Of a DNA stretch of 64,000 nucleotides, positions 18,099-26,632 are shown piece after piece. Below the pieces are notes generated by a model, which was not told where the DNA came from, ran no database searches, and saw only the letters and a list, made by a program, of their open reading frames with translations. The translations under genes and the position numbers were made by a program. This stretch comes from Alteromonas naphthalenivorans (GTDB lineage Bacteria; Pseudomonadota; Gammaproteobacteria; Enterobacterales; Alteromonadaceae): contig NC_015554.1 of the NCBI RefSeq assembly GCF_000213655.1, positions 2,914,001 to 2,978,000 of the forward strand, given 5' to 3'. The stretch's first letter is position 1. Every line of letters begins with the position of its first letter.

Positions 18099-19126
18099 TT
18101 CAAATATTATCGCGATACGGTGTGTTATTTATCTTAACCCTTTTGGTGTTAACCGCCATGTCATTCTCATTGGTGTATCTATTTCCTGGTGATGTACTAG
18201 AAAACCTTACCGGCATTGTGCCGCAGAATGAGATTCAGCGTGAGGCGCTTATGCGTCAATTTCGTCTAGACCAACCCTATGTAGTACAGTTTTTTTACTA
18301 TTTATCGTCGTTACTACAAGGCGATTGGGGTTACAGCCTAGCGTCAGGTCTGCCCCTTCGAGAAGAAATTGGTATCGCCATGCCCGCGACTATCGAGCTC
18401 AGCACTTATGCGATGCTAATGGCGCTTTTCATTGGTATCCCCTTGGGATATTACGCAGGGCTGAAAAGTTACTCTACTACCGACCACACTATTAATGCAT
18501 TGAGCATTACCACTTATTCATTTCCCGTGTTCTGGTTGGCACTTATTCTAATCCTGTTTTTTAGCTTACACCTTGATATTGCGCCTTTGTCGGGCCGGCT
18601 TAGTTTATTGTTCGATATTGAACCTGTAACTGGCTTTGTGCTTATAGATATTATGCTGGCAGAGGATATCGATCATGGGCTTGCCTACCGAGATGCTATT
18701 TCGCACCTTGCTTTGCCTACGCTGGCAATAGGAGCAATAACAACCGCTTCAATGGTGCGCATTACCCGTCGCTCGGTTATTGATGTTATTCACCGCCCTT
18801 ATATTGTGGCCGCGCGCTCTAGAGGTGTATCTGAATGGCAAATTTTCTTTAGGCATGTTCTTCGCAATGCATTGCTGCCTATATTGCCCTTAATGGCAAT
18901 CCAAATTACTACCCTCATCACCAATGCCATGATAGTTGAAACCTTATTTTCATGGCCAGGGATTGGTAGCTGGTTAATTCAAGCAATTTATCAACGAGAC
19001 TTCCCTGCGCTTCGAGTAGGAATGCTGGCGGTATCAACGCTCGTTATTACGTTAACTATTATGGTCGATTTGTTTAACCGCATTATCGATCCTAGCCGAG
19101 AAAAGTACGAACGTGCCACAGTTTAG
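18095..19126 (+). CDS. sapB: SapB, peptide ABC transporter permease
   Basis: DppB-type inner-membrane permease, 343 residues. It starts with GTG at 18095, overlapping the sapA stop (GTGA). The first membrane helix is at residues about 8-31, followed by a large periplasmic loop (FPGDVLENLTGIVPQNEIQ). The permease core has the EAA-type loop ARSRGVSEWQIFFRHVLRNALLP and ends with the helix TLVITLTIMVDLFNRIIDPS. It pairs with SapC to form the channel. Confidence 0.94.
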   Translation: MIQILSRYGVLFILTLLVLTAMSFSLVYLFPGDVLENLTGIVPQNEIQREALMRQFRLDQPYVVQFFYYLSSLLQGDWGYSLASGLPLREEIGIAMPATIELSTYAMLMALFIGIPLGYYAGLKSYSTTDHTINALSITTYSFPVFWLALILILFFSLHLDIAPLSGRLSLLFDIEPVTGFVLIDIMLAEDIDHGLAYRDAISHLALPTLAIGAITTASMVRITRRSVIDVIHRPYIVAARSRGVSEWQIFFRHVLRNALLPILPLMAIQITTLITNAMIVETLFSWPGIGSWLIQAIYQRDFPALRVGMLAVSTLVITLTIMVDLFNRIIDPSREKYERATV

Positions 19127-20006
19127 TTTATACGAAGAGGAGTTTCATCCGTCTCCCTGGCAACGCACTTGGGCAGCCTTCCGTGGCAGTCACATTGCGA
19201 TTGTTGGTCTTATTTTGCTTGGCTTCTTTATCATTTTTTCACTGTTCGCCCCGGTGGTTTCGCCATACAACCCAGCGGAACAAAATATAGATGCGCTACT
19301 CATTCCCCCTAGTTGGGAAAGCAGTGGTTCAATAACTCATTTATTTGGCACCGACCCCCTCGGCCGAGATGTTTTCTCTCGTATTATTTACGGCTGCCGC
19401 ACTACGTTAGGTTCGGGGTTTCTTATGGTAGTGCTAGCCATGCTGATTGGCGTAAGCATAGGTACATTTGCGGGTATGCTACGGGGCGTGCGTTCAAGTA
19501 TTGTGAACCACTTGCTAGATGCCTTAATGGCCATTCCAACCTTACTTATTGCTATTATTATCGTGGCTATTCTTGGAACAGGGTTGGTCAATAGTATGTG
19601 GGCTATTACGCTTGCGCTCATTCCACAATTTGTTCACCGTACACGTACCTTTGTGCGCGCTGAAATGAAAAAAGAATACATTATGGCGTCGAAATTAGAC
19701 GGCGCGAATAGATGGCAACTATTCGTACACTCTATTCTTCCTAACATGACAGAAATGCTTGTGGTGCAAGGTACTGTGGCACTTTCGATTGCGGTAATTG
19801 ATGTGTCTGCATTAGGCTTTTTGAATTTAGGAGCGCAGTCACCACTCGCAGAGCTTGGGGCAATTTTGGGCGACGGTCTTGATGTGGCCTACCTCGCCCC
19901 TTGGAATGTGGCATTGCCTGGCATTGCGATTTTCTTATTGGTGTTGTCGATAAATATTGTGGGTGACGGTCTACGTTCTGCACTCAGAAAAAGAGTGAGC
20001 CACTAA
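19113..20006 (+). CDS. sapC: SapC, peptide ABC transporter permease
   Basis: DppC-type permease, 297 residues, with a GTG start at 19113 overlapping the sapB end by 14 bp. The N-terminal helix is HIAIVGLILLGFFIIFSLFA, followed by the family motif HLFGTDPLGRDVFSRIIYG. The EAA loop is ASKLDGANRWQLFVHSILPN, and the C-terminus is SINIVGDGLRSALRKR. The tight overlaps with sapB and sapD show translational coupling. Confidence 0.95.
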   Translation: MPQFSLYEEEFHPSPWQRTWAAFRGSHIAIVGLILLGFFIIFSLFAPVVSPYNPAEQNIDALLIPPSWESSGSITHLFGTDPLGRDVFSRIIYGCRTTLGSGFLMVVLAMLIGVSIGTFAGMLRGVRSSIVNHLLDALMAIPTLLIAIIIVAILGTGLVNSMWAITLALIPQFVHRTRTFVRAEMKKEYIMASKLDGANRWQLFVHSILPNMTEMLVVQGTVALSIAVIDVSALGFLNLGAQSPLAELGAILGDGLDVAYLAPWNVALPGIAIFLLVLSINIVGDGLRSALRKRVSH

Positions 20007-20007
20007 T

Positions 20008-21003
20008 ATGCCTATGCTAGACATTAAAAATTTGACCTTAGAAATGGTAGATGGTGACACCACCATCAAGGCGCTCGACAAGGTAAATTTAACCGTTAAT
20101 ACCGGTGAAATTCGCGCTCTGGTGGGAGAGTCTGGCTCGGGGAAAAGTTTAATTGTATCTGCCATCTGTGGCGCCCTGCCCTCGCAGTGGAGAATGACTG
20201 CAGATCGCATGAGTTGGAAAGGGGAAAACTTATTAAGCATGTCAAAATATCAGCGCAGAGAAGTCATGCGCCGAGATATTGCTGTTGTATTTCAAAACCC
20301 TCAAACTAGCTTAGATCCCTCAGCCACCTTAGGTGAACAACTTGAGGAAAGCATTCCCGACGAATTTGTAGAAGGTTACTGGTTTTGGCAACGTGCGCAA
20401 CATAGAAAACGCATAGCCATAAGCACTGTACATAAGGTGGGCATAAAGCAACACAGGCATTATTTGAATGCCTATCCCCACCAAATCCCCAGTGATATTG
20501 GGCAAAAGTTTATGATAGCCATGGCCTTGGTATCTCAGCCGAAACTATTAATTGCTGATGATCCCACCCGTGGGATGGAGCCAACTACCAAAACACAAAT
20601 TCTTAAGTTATTTACTCGCTTAAATCAAACCCGTTCGCTAAGTATATTGTTTGTGAGTCACGATTTGCTGGCTATTGCCAGTATGTCCCATTCCATGACC
20701 GTGCTTTACGCAGGGCAAACCGTAGAGTCGGGTAAAATGAAGCACATTAAGAAACGTCCGCTTCACCCGTACACCAAAGCATTGTTGGACAGCGCACCGA
20801 GCTTCAGAAAGGATTTGCCGCCGAAATCTCAACTTCCTACGCTGGGCGGCTCTATCCCTACGTTGCAGCATTTACCTATTGGGTGCAGGTTAGGGCCGCG
20901 CTGTCCTCGTGCACAGCGTGCTTGTGTGTCTAGACCTGCAGTAAGGCATATTCACGACCACACCTATAACTGCCATTTCCCGCTGCATATGGAGAATTTA
21001 TGA
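20008..21003 (+). CDS. sapD: SapD, peptide ABC transporter ATPase
   Basis: 331-residue ATPase of the Dpp/Opp D family, starting 1 bp after sapC. Walker A GESGSGKS, Q-loop VFQNPQTSLDPSATLGEQL, Walker B LLIADDPTRGME, and the H-loop VSHD are visible. The usual LSGGQ signature is degenerate (HQIPSDIGQKFMIA), a feature also typical of SapD. The C-terminal oligopeptide-transporter motif has the cysteines in CRLGPRCPRAQRAC that can bind an Fe-S cluster in this family. It forms a heterodimer with SapF. Confidence 0.94.
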   Translation: MPMLDIKNLTLEMVDGDTTIKALDKVNLTVNTGEIRALVGESGSGKSLIVSAICGALPSQWRMTADRMSWKGENLLSMSKYQRREVMRRDIAVVFQNPQTSLDPSATLGEQLEESIPDEFVEGYWFWQRAQHRKRIAISTVHKVGIKQHRHYLNAYPHQIPSDIGQKFMIAMALVSQPKLLIADDPTRGMEPTTKTQILKLFTRLNQTRSLSILFVSHDLLAIASMSHSMTVLYAGQTVESGKMKHIKKRPLHPYTKALLDSAPSFRKDLPPKSQLPTLGGSIPTLQHLPIGCRLGPRCPRAQRACVSRPAVRHIHDHTYNCHFPLHMENL

Positions 21004-21806
21004 CAGATATCATGCAGGTAGATGGATTAACGTTTAGGCATAACGATAAGAAACGTTGGCTAAAAAAGCCTGAGATATTTGAATTAGGGCCTATCGACCT
21101 GACAGTGCAACGTGGCGAAACCATTGCGATTATTGGTGAAAACCGCGCAGGTAAGTCATTGTTAGCAAAATTGCTAGTGGGCGCTATTCCTGCTGATGAA
21201 GGGGTTATTGAGCTTAATAGCCACAAATATTTGGCGAAATACAACCAACACAATAATCAACAAAAACGCACCCACGACATTCGTATGATATTGCAACACA
21301 GTAGTGAGTCGATGAACCCTTCTGTGCCCGTGGGAAAAGTGCTCGACGACCCCCTTCGTTTAAACACAGAGTTAACAGAAGCGGAACGTAAATCCCTGAT
21401 TGAAGAAATGCTGACAAAAGTAGGCTTGCTACGAGAACATTATTATTTCTATCGTCATATGCTGTCTGATGGCCAACAACAGCGTGTATCCCTCGCCCGC
21501 GCCATTATATTAAAGCCGAAAGTACTTATTGCCGACGAACCGTTTGCAGCCCTAGATCCGTCTATACGCTCGCAAACGGTAAACCTTATTTTGAAGCTAC
21601 AACAAGAAATGGGGTTGGCGTTTATTTTCATAAGCCATAATTTGGGAATAGTTCGACATATCGCCGATCGGGTTATTGTGATGGAAAATGGCAATATTGT
21701 GGAAGAAGGGAAAACCGAAACGATTTTTCGTTGGCCAGAACATACCATCACTAAGAAGCTGATCTTGGCCTATCAGTCGTTAATTACGAACAATACCATC
21801 AGTTAG
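21000..21806 (+). CDS. sapF: SapF, peptide ABC transporter ATPase
   Basis: 268-residue ATPase, ATG overlapping the sapD stop (ATGA). Walker A is GENRAGKS, the Q-loop is MILQHSSESMNPS, the signature is LSDGQQQRVSLARAI, Walker B is VLIADEPFAALD, and the switch is ISHNLG. Together with SapD it drives the SapBC channel. The intact signature here complements the degenerate one in SapD. It is the last gene of the operon, with a strong bidirectional terminator about 100 bp downstream. Confidence 0.95.
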   Translation: MTDIMQVDGLTFRHNDKKRWLKKPEIFELGPIDLTVQRGETIAIIGENRAGKSLLAKLLVGAIPADEGVIELNSHKYLAKYNQHNNQQKRTHDIRMILQHSSESMNPSVPVGKVLDDPLRLNTELTEAERKSLIEEMLTKVGLLREHYYFYRHMLSDGQQQRVSLARAIILKPKVLIADEPFAALDPSIRSQTVNLILKLQQEMGLAFIFISHNLGIVRHIADRVIVMENGNIVEEGKTETIFRWPEHTITKKLILAYQSLITNNTIS

Positions 21807-21911
21807 CTAACGTTGGTTTTTGTAGGTGCTTGGAAATTGATTTGACGCTACGTCATTCAGCGACTCTGACGCCATTTCTTACAACGCCTTTTAACATTGC
21901 GCTTTATACCC

Positions 21912-21947
21912 AAACAAAAAATGCGGCCTAGGCCGCATTTTTTGTTT
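21912..21947. terminator. Bidirectional terminator between sapF and oadB
   Basis: A perfect 36-bp palindrome with GC core GCGGCC/GGCCGC around TA and A6/T6 flanks on both sides. It therefore works for sapF (+) and the convergent oadB (-). Confidence 0.95.
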
Positions 21948-22006
21948 ATATGAGTGAGTCTATATAACCTCGCAATGTCGCCAATTTAAGTCAATTGGCT
22001 AACGCA

Positions 22007-23137
22007 TTAACCTACTAGCGCCAGCAAGATACCCGCAGCAACAGCTGAACCAAGTACACCTGCCACATTCGGCCCCATGGCATGCATCAATAAGAAGTTA
22101 TGAGGGTTAGCTTCAAGGCCAACTTTATTCACAACCCTTGCAGCCATTGGCACTGCCGATACACCAGCAGCACCAATGAGTGGATTAATTTTACCACCAC
22201 TCATTCGGCTCATTAGCTTAGCCATTAACACGCCTGTTGCAGTACCAATAGCAAACGCTACAGCGCCTAACCCAAGAATACCCAAGGTTTCAACGGTTAA
22301 AAATTTCTCGGCAGATAGCTTAGAACCTACCGCTAGCCCTAAGAAAATAGTAACGATGTTAATTAGCTCGTTTTGCGCTGTTTTGCTAAGCCTATCTACT
22401 ACACCACACTCTTTTAATAAGTTACCAAAGCAAAACATACCCACTAGAGGCGTTGCTGATGGCAAAAATAGGATAGTTAGGAATAGTGTAGCCAGTGGGA
22501 AAATAATCTTCTCACGTTGCGATACAGGGCGTAATTGCGCCATTTCTATGGTGCGTTCTTCCTTGCTGGTCAGCGCTTTCATAATTGGAGGCTGAATAAT
22601 AGGTACCAGCGCCATATATGAATAAGCTGCGACCGCAATAGCCCCTAATAAATCGGGCGCTAATCGAGAGGCCAAAAAGATAGCCGTTGGACCATCAGCA
22701 CCGCCAATGATAGCAATCGCACTGGCATCTTTGAGAGTAAACTCAAATCCTGGGATCATATTAAGCGCAATAGCACCGAACAAGGTCGCAAAAATACCAA
22801 ACTGCGCAGCCGCGCCTAGCAACAACATTCTAGGGTTTGCAATTAAGGCACTGAAGTCCGTCATTGCGCCCACACCCATAAAGATAAGCAGCGGGAAAAC
22901 CCCGGTGTCTATACCGATAGCGTAAATGTAATGAAGCAATCCTCCCGCCTCTGAAAACCCAGCTAACGGGATATTGGTTAATAAGGCACCAAACCCAATA
23001 GGAATTAACAACAGCGGTTCAAATTTTTTCACAATCGCTAAGAACAGCAACAGGAAACCTACTGCCATCATGATTAACTGGCCTGACTCAAAATGTGCCA
23101 GTGCAGTGCTGTCCCACAGCACCATCAACTTATCCAT
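22007..23137 (-). CDS. oadB: Oxaloacetate decarboxylase beta subunit, Na+-pumping
   Basis: 376-residue polytopic membrane subunit that decarboxylates carboxybiotin and pumps Na+ outward. Motifs: [15 protein letters not shown], the ion-site region [11 protein letters not shown] (containing the conserved Asp) and the C-terminal [14 protein letters not shown] and [18 protein letters not shown]. About nine to eleven membrane helices are visible. The length matches the shorter Vibrio-type OadB. It lies 3 bp after oadA and is the last gene of oadGAB. Confidence 0.96.
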   Translation of the reverse strand: MDKLMVLWDSTALAHFESGQLIMMAVGFLLLFLAIVKKFEPLLLIPIGFGALLTNIPLAGFSEAGGLLHYIYAIGIDTGVFPLLIFMGVGAMTDFSALIANPRMLLLGAAAQFGIFATLFGAIALNMIPGFEFTLKDASAIAIIGGADGPTAIFLASRLAPDLLGAIAVAAYSYMALVPIIQPPIMKALTSKEERTIEMAQLRPVSQREKIIFPLATLFLTILFLPSATPLVGMFCFGNLLKECGVVDRLSKTAQNELINIVTIFLGLAVGSKLSAEKFLTVETLGILGLGAVAFAIGTATGVLMAKLMSRMSGGKINPLIGAAGVSAVPMAARVVNKVGLEANPHNFLLMHAMGPNVAGVLGSAVAAGILLALVG

Positions 23138-23140
23138 GAA

Positions 23141-24940
23141 TTACCCCAGTGCAATAAGTGGTTGAGTACTGGCTACGGCATCGCCTTCACCTACAAGTAC
23201 TTCGCTAACGGTACCAGTGACAGCAGAGCGAATTTCAGTTTCCATTTTCATGGCTTCTAAAATAATCACCACATCACCTTCGTTCACTACATCGCCAGCA
23301 CGCACTAGTATTTTAAACACATTACCGGCTAACGGTGCGTTAATGCTTTGAGCACTTTCACTACTGCCAGCAGATGCCGGCTGTGGTGCGGCTGTTGATG
23401 GCTGACTTGGGGTTATGCTAGATAATTCACCGGATGCTGCTACTTCAACATGGTATACCTTACCTTCAACTTTCACATCGTAGGCCGCCGGTGCGCCGCT
23501 AGCTGACACAGGCGCCGCAGCAGTTGGTGCACTTGATGCAACATCAGATTCAGTGCCGGGTGCAGGTTCAAATGCGTCAGGGTTACCGCGATTCTCTAAA
23601 AACTTCAGGCCAATTTGCGGGAACAAGGCATAGGTAAGTACATCGTCAATCTTAGTATCTGACAATGTAATGCTTTTCTCTGATGCTAACTTAGTGAGCT
23701 CGGTCTCAAGGCTGTCTAGTTCAGGTGCAATATTATCTGCCGGACGACAGGTAATGGGCTGGCCACCATCAAGCACACGCTCTTGTAATTCTTTATTCAC
23801 TGGCGCAGCCGTAGCGCCATATTCGCCCTTAAGGACACCCGCCGTTTCTTTGGTGATACTCTTATAACGTTCACCGGTAAGTACGTTTAATACCGACTGC
23901 GTACCTACAATTTGCGAGGTTGGCGTAACTAAAGGAATAAAGCCTAAGTCTTCACGTACACGAGGAATTTCTTTTAGCACTTCTTCAAATTTATCTTCAG
24001 CGCCTTGCTCTTTTAACTGGCTTTCCATGTTGGTTAACATGCCGCCAGGTACTTGAGCGAGCAAAATACGGGCATCAACCCCTTTCAAGCTACCTTCAAA
24101 TTTACTGTATTTTTTGCGCACGCCACGAAAGTAGCTGGCGATTTCTTCAAGATCCGGCAATGACATGCCCGTATCTCGATCTGTGCCCTCTACAATAGAC
24201 ACCATGGTTTCCGTTGCGGTATGACCGTAAGTCATACTCATTGAAGAAATTGCCGTGTCGAGCATGTCGATGCCGGCATCGATGGCTTTTTGGTAAGTGG
24301 CCGTACTCAATCCTGTGGTGGCATGGCACTGCATAGCAATAGGCAAACTGACGGTTTCTTTAAGCCCTTTAATAAGTGCTTCACAGTCGTAAGGCTTAAG
24401 CAGCCCTGCCATGTCTTTCACACAAATAGAATGAACGCCCATATCTTCAAGTTGCTTAGCCATATCGAGCCACAGTTGAAGATTGTGAACAGGACTTACC
24501 GTGTAAGAAATTGTACCTTGGGCATGAGCGCCACTGTCAACAGTCGCTTTAATCGCTGTTTTTAGATTACGCATGTCGTTCATGGCGTCGAAAATACGAA
24601 ATACATCAACCCCATTCTCATGTGCACGCTCAACAAAACGTGTCACTACATCATCAGCGTAATGGCGATAGCCTAATAAGTTTTGACCTCGCAACAACAT
24701 CTGTTGCTTCGTATTTGGCATTGCCGCTTTAAGCTGGCGAATGCGATCCCAAGGATCTTCCCCTAAATAGCGAATACAGGAATCAAATGTCGCCCCGCCC
24801 CAAGATTCAACAGACCAAAAACCTGCTTTATCAAGTTTTTCGGCAATAGGCAGCATATCTTCTATGCGCATCCGCGTAGCAAGTAGCGATTGATGGGCAT
24901 CACGCAAGACTAGCTCGGTTAAGGCCAGTGGCTTAGACAT
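23141..24940 (-). CDS. oadA: Oxaloacetate decarboxylase alpha subunit
   Basis: 599-residue soluble carboxyltransferase that moves CO2 from oxaloacetate to biotin. Residues 1-450 form the TIM-barrel carboxyltransferase and the conserved domain. Visible motifs are [14 protein letters not shown] (metal-site Asp), [13 protein letters not shown] and HCHATTGLS (written QCHATTG here, metal His). An Ala/Pro-rich linker at about 470-530 leads to the biotinyl domain, with EAMKMETEI at about 565 (biotin on K). This architecture is usual for OadA, and the flanking oadB and oadG separate it from pyruvate carboxylase subunit B. Confidence 0.96.
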   Translation of the reverse strand: MSKPLALTELVLRDAHQSLLATRMRIEDMLPIAEKLDKAGFWSVESWGGATFDSCIRYLGEDPWDRIRQLKAAMPNTKQQMLLRGQNLLGYRHYADDVVTRFVERAHENGVDVFRIFDAMNDMRNLKTAIKATVDSGAHAQGTISYTVSPVHNLQLWLDMAKQLEDMGVHSICVKDMAGLLKPYDCEALIKGLKETVSLPIAMQCHATTGLSTATYQKAIDAGIDMLDTAISSMSMTYGHTATETMVSIVEGTDRDTGMSLPDLEEIASYFRGVRKKYSKFEGSLKGVDARILLAQVPGGMLTNMESQLKEQGAEDKFEEVLKEIPRVREDLGFIPLVTPTSQIVGTQSVLNVLTGERYKSITKETAGVLKGEYGATAAPVNKELQERVLDGGQPITCRPADNIAPELDSLETELTKLASEKSITLSDTKIDDVLTYALFPQIGLKFLENRGNPDAFEPAPGTESDVASSAPTAAAPVSASGAPAAYDVKVEGKVYHVEVAASGELSSITPSQPSTAAPQPASAGSSESAQSINAPLAGNVFKILVRAGDVVNEGDVVIILEAMKMETEIRSAVTGTVSEVLVGEGDAVASTQPLIALG

Positions 24941-24965
24941 GGTAACTCCTGAATGATTTGTTTAA

Positions 24966-25226
24966 TTAATTTTTATTGGCTTGACGATGAGTATGAACAG
25001 CAGCGGTGATAGCAGCAACAACATTACCATCGACACCAGCTTGAACCGCTTTTCTACGAGGTGCAGCATACTGAGGTGCGGCTTCGCCCGGAAATGCTTC
25101 ACAAAACTTTGCAATTAGGTGAATTCCAACGATTAACAATGCCAGGAATGAAAAAACAAATACCATTCCTATTAGCATCAGTGAGCCGGCTTCAAGCAGC
25201 AAACTGCTAACTGATTCTGTTTCCAT
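24966..25226 (-). CDS. oadG: Oxaloacetate decarboxylase gamma subunit
   Basis: Small membrane anchor linking OadA to OadB and holding Zn. I start at the ATG at 25226 (METESVSSLLLEAG), which has AAGGG 6 bp upstream; a longer reading of 30 codons has no support. 86 residues: one N-terminal helix (LMLIGMVFVFSFLALLIVGI), a Pro-containing linker, then a cytosolic tail ending VVAAITAAVHTHRQANKN, whose His residues fit the Zn-binding tail of OadG. First gene of oadGAB. Confidence 0.94.
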   Translation of the reverse strand: METESVSSLLLEAGSLMLIGMVFVFSFLALLIVGIHLIAKFCEAFPGEAAPQYAAPRRKAVQAGVDGNVVAAITAAVHTHRQANKN

Positions 25227-25406
25227 GGTGAACCCTTCAAAAATTTCGTTGTGAATAAGTATCATGCGAGGGTATAAAACACAACAAAAAAGCAAGCAAA
25301 ATGCATATGCAATCACACTTTATGCTAATAAAAAGCAATAAAATAACTATTTATGCTAAGTGAATGGATATATTTTCACAAAATGTAATTAATGAACTCC
25401 TGTGGT

Positions 25407-25664
25407 TTACGTGAAATCCATATCAAGTTGTTTAGCGAAATATTTAGCGTGCATAGCAACAAGGTCTAACTGGAAGTCGTTTTTCTCTTGAGGAGTATAA
25501 GAAGATACATTAACCGAACGTCCTTCTTTATCAATCGCCATGAAGGAGATGAGGCAGGGATTGGGGACTAATGTGTATCGTTGAGTTGAAGCGAATTGTG
25601 CAGATTCGTAAAAGAATAGAAATTTGATATGCGGAAACAAAAATGCGGAAATAAAAAAACCCAC
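25407..25664 (-). pseudogene. Possible C-terminal remnant of an acyl-CoA thioesterase
   Basis: An 85-codon frame whose second half (NPCLISFMAIDKEGRS, then SSYTPQEKNDF and a charged helix) looks like the last strand and tail of a hotdog-fold acyl-CoA thioesterase. The expected 100 or so preceding residues are absent. The frame runs upstream only into the tRNA terminator, and no ribosome site is seen before its first ATG. I read it as a decayed or truncated gene left between oadG and the tRNA operon. A genuine short gene starting at MAIDKEG is less likely. Confidence 0.35.
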
Positions 25665-25679
25665 CAGATGGTGGGTTTT
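25650..25679 (-). terminator. Intrinsic terminator of the tRNA operon
   Basis: AAAACCCACC and GGTGGGTTTT pair around AGAT (25656-25679), with a T-run on the minus strand. It lies 7 bp past the 3' end of the last tRNA-Arg. Confidence 0.93.
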
Positions 25680-25685
25680 CTTATA

Positions 25686-25762
25686 TGGCGCGTGTGGAAG
25701 GATTCGAACCTCCGACCGCCTGGTTCGTAGCCAGGTACTCTATCCAGCTGAGCTACACACGC
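25686..25762 (-). tRNA. tRNA-Arg (ACG), second copy
   Basis: 77 nt with an encoded CCA. The acceptor GCGTGTG pairs with CACACGC, the anticodon arm is CTGGCTACGAACCAG with anticodon ACG (A34 expected to be edited to inosine), and the T-arm is GGAGGTTCGAATCC. It is identical to the copy at 25817-25893. Confidence 0.98.
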
Positions 25763-25816
25763 GTAAACTTTTTTACTTTAAGGTATTATCCCCAAAGGTG
25801 ACGCATTTAAAAGAAG

Positions 25817-25893
25817 TGGCGCGTGTGGAAGGATTCGAACCTCCGACCGCCTGGTTCGTAGCCAGGTACTCTATCCAGCTGAGCTACACACGC
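25817..25893 (-). tRNA. tRNA-Arg (ACG), first copy
   Basis: 77 nt with CCA, the same sequence as the neighbouring copy and 54 bp upstream of it. It is co-transcribed with tRNA-Ser. Confidence 0.98.
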
Positions 25894-25932
25894 GCAATAA
25901 AACTTTTGTTGACCGTCACACCATCAACGAAC

Positions 25933-26025
<93 letters not shown>

Positions 26026-26039
26026 TTAAGTGGTGCCGC

Positions 26040-26067
26040 ATTTTACGGATTCACCGGCCGGAGTCAA
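26040..26067 (-). promoter_or_regulatory. Sigma-70 promoter of the tRNA operon
   Basis: On the minus strand: TTGACT, 16 bp, TAAAAT, then a GC-rich discriminator (GCGGCACC). This fits a strong stable-RNA promoter subject to growth-rate and stringent control. Confidence 0.75.
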
Positions 26068-26101
26068 ACCTTTTTTAGATAAAAATGTTCACTCGCTGTC
26101 A

Positions 26102-26122
26102 TTTTGTACGATTCGTACAAAA
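26102..26122. promoter_or_regulatory. 21-bp perfect palindrome upstream of the tRNA promoter
   Basis: TTTTGTACGA-T-TCGTACAAAA, 35 bp upstream of the tRNA -35 element and about 185 bp after csrA. It has the form of an operator for a dimeric repressor; its binder is unknown. Confidence 0.55.
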
Positions 26123-26263
26123 AACCTGTATTTTGGTTAGGTTATAATCAAATTTTAGCGGGTTAATTTAGGAATGCACGTCTTAGTGCAAAATGAACTT
26201 TTATAATAAATATCGAAAAATACCTAAATTTTTTTAAATTAATTTAAAAAAATCCCTATAAAC

Positions 26264-26287
26264 AAAAAAGGCCAGCATAAGCTGACC
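26264..26287 (-). terminator. Intrinsic terminator of csrA
   Basis: GGCCAGC and GCTGACC pair (one G-U) around a 4-nt loop, followed by six T on the minus strand, 20 bp after the csrA stop. Confidence 0.85.
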
Positions 26288-26307
26288 GATTTTTGTGCAG
26301 AGAGTGA

Positions 26308-26499
26308 TTACTCAGCCGTTCCAGGTTGTCCACCTTTCTCAGCTTGAATTCTCATGTAAATCTCTTCACGGTGCACAGAAACTTCTTTTGGTGCATTAAC
26401 ACCAATTCGGACCTGATTCCCTTTAACACCCAGAACAGTGACAGTTACATCATCACCAACCATAAGTGTTTCACCAACTCGACGAGTCAAAATAAGCAT
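26308..26499 (-). CDS. csrA: Carbon storage regulator CsrA
   Basis: 63-residue RNA-binding dimer that blocks or stabilises mRNAs at GGA motifs and governs carbon flux, biofilm and motility. The sequence [20 protein letters not shown] and the RNA-contact residues in [12 protein letters not shown] are conserved throughout. Length is normal (E. coli 61). Order alaS-csrA-tRNA-Ser-tRNA-Arg matches related Gammaproteobacteria, except that lysC, often between alaS and csrA, is absent. The terminator isolates it from the tRNA genes. Confidence 0.98.
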   Translation of the reverse strand: MLILTRRVGETLMVGDDVTVTVLGVKGNQVRIGVNAPKEVSVHREEIYMRIQAEKGGQPGTAE

Positions 26500-26632
26500 T
26501 CGATTGCTCCTGTTCCTTAATACTGAACATTTCCTTAATTACTCCGCCACTTATCGGCACGACCCGACAGTAGCAACAGTGGTTCCATGTTTCTGTGTCA
26601 CTTCAAAAACTCACTGCAAGTTTCAGATTTGA

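Noticed and set aside
22176-22595. Long plus-strand frames opposite oadB, alaS, cheA, metH and TonB genes
   Set aside because: They lack ribosome sites and recognisable domains, and are shadows of well-supported minus-strand genes.
23141-24940. Pyruvate carboxylase subunit B instead of OadA
   Set aside because: The flanking genes are clear oadB and oadG, which define the Na+-pumping decarboxylase.
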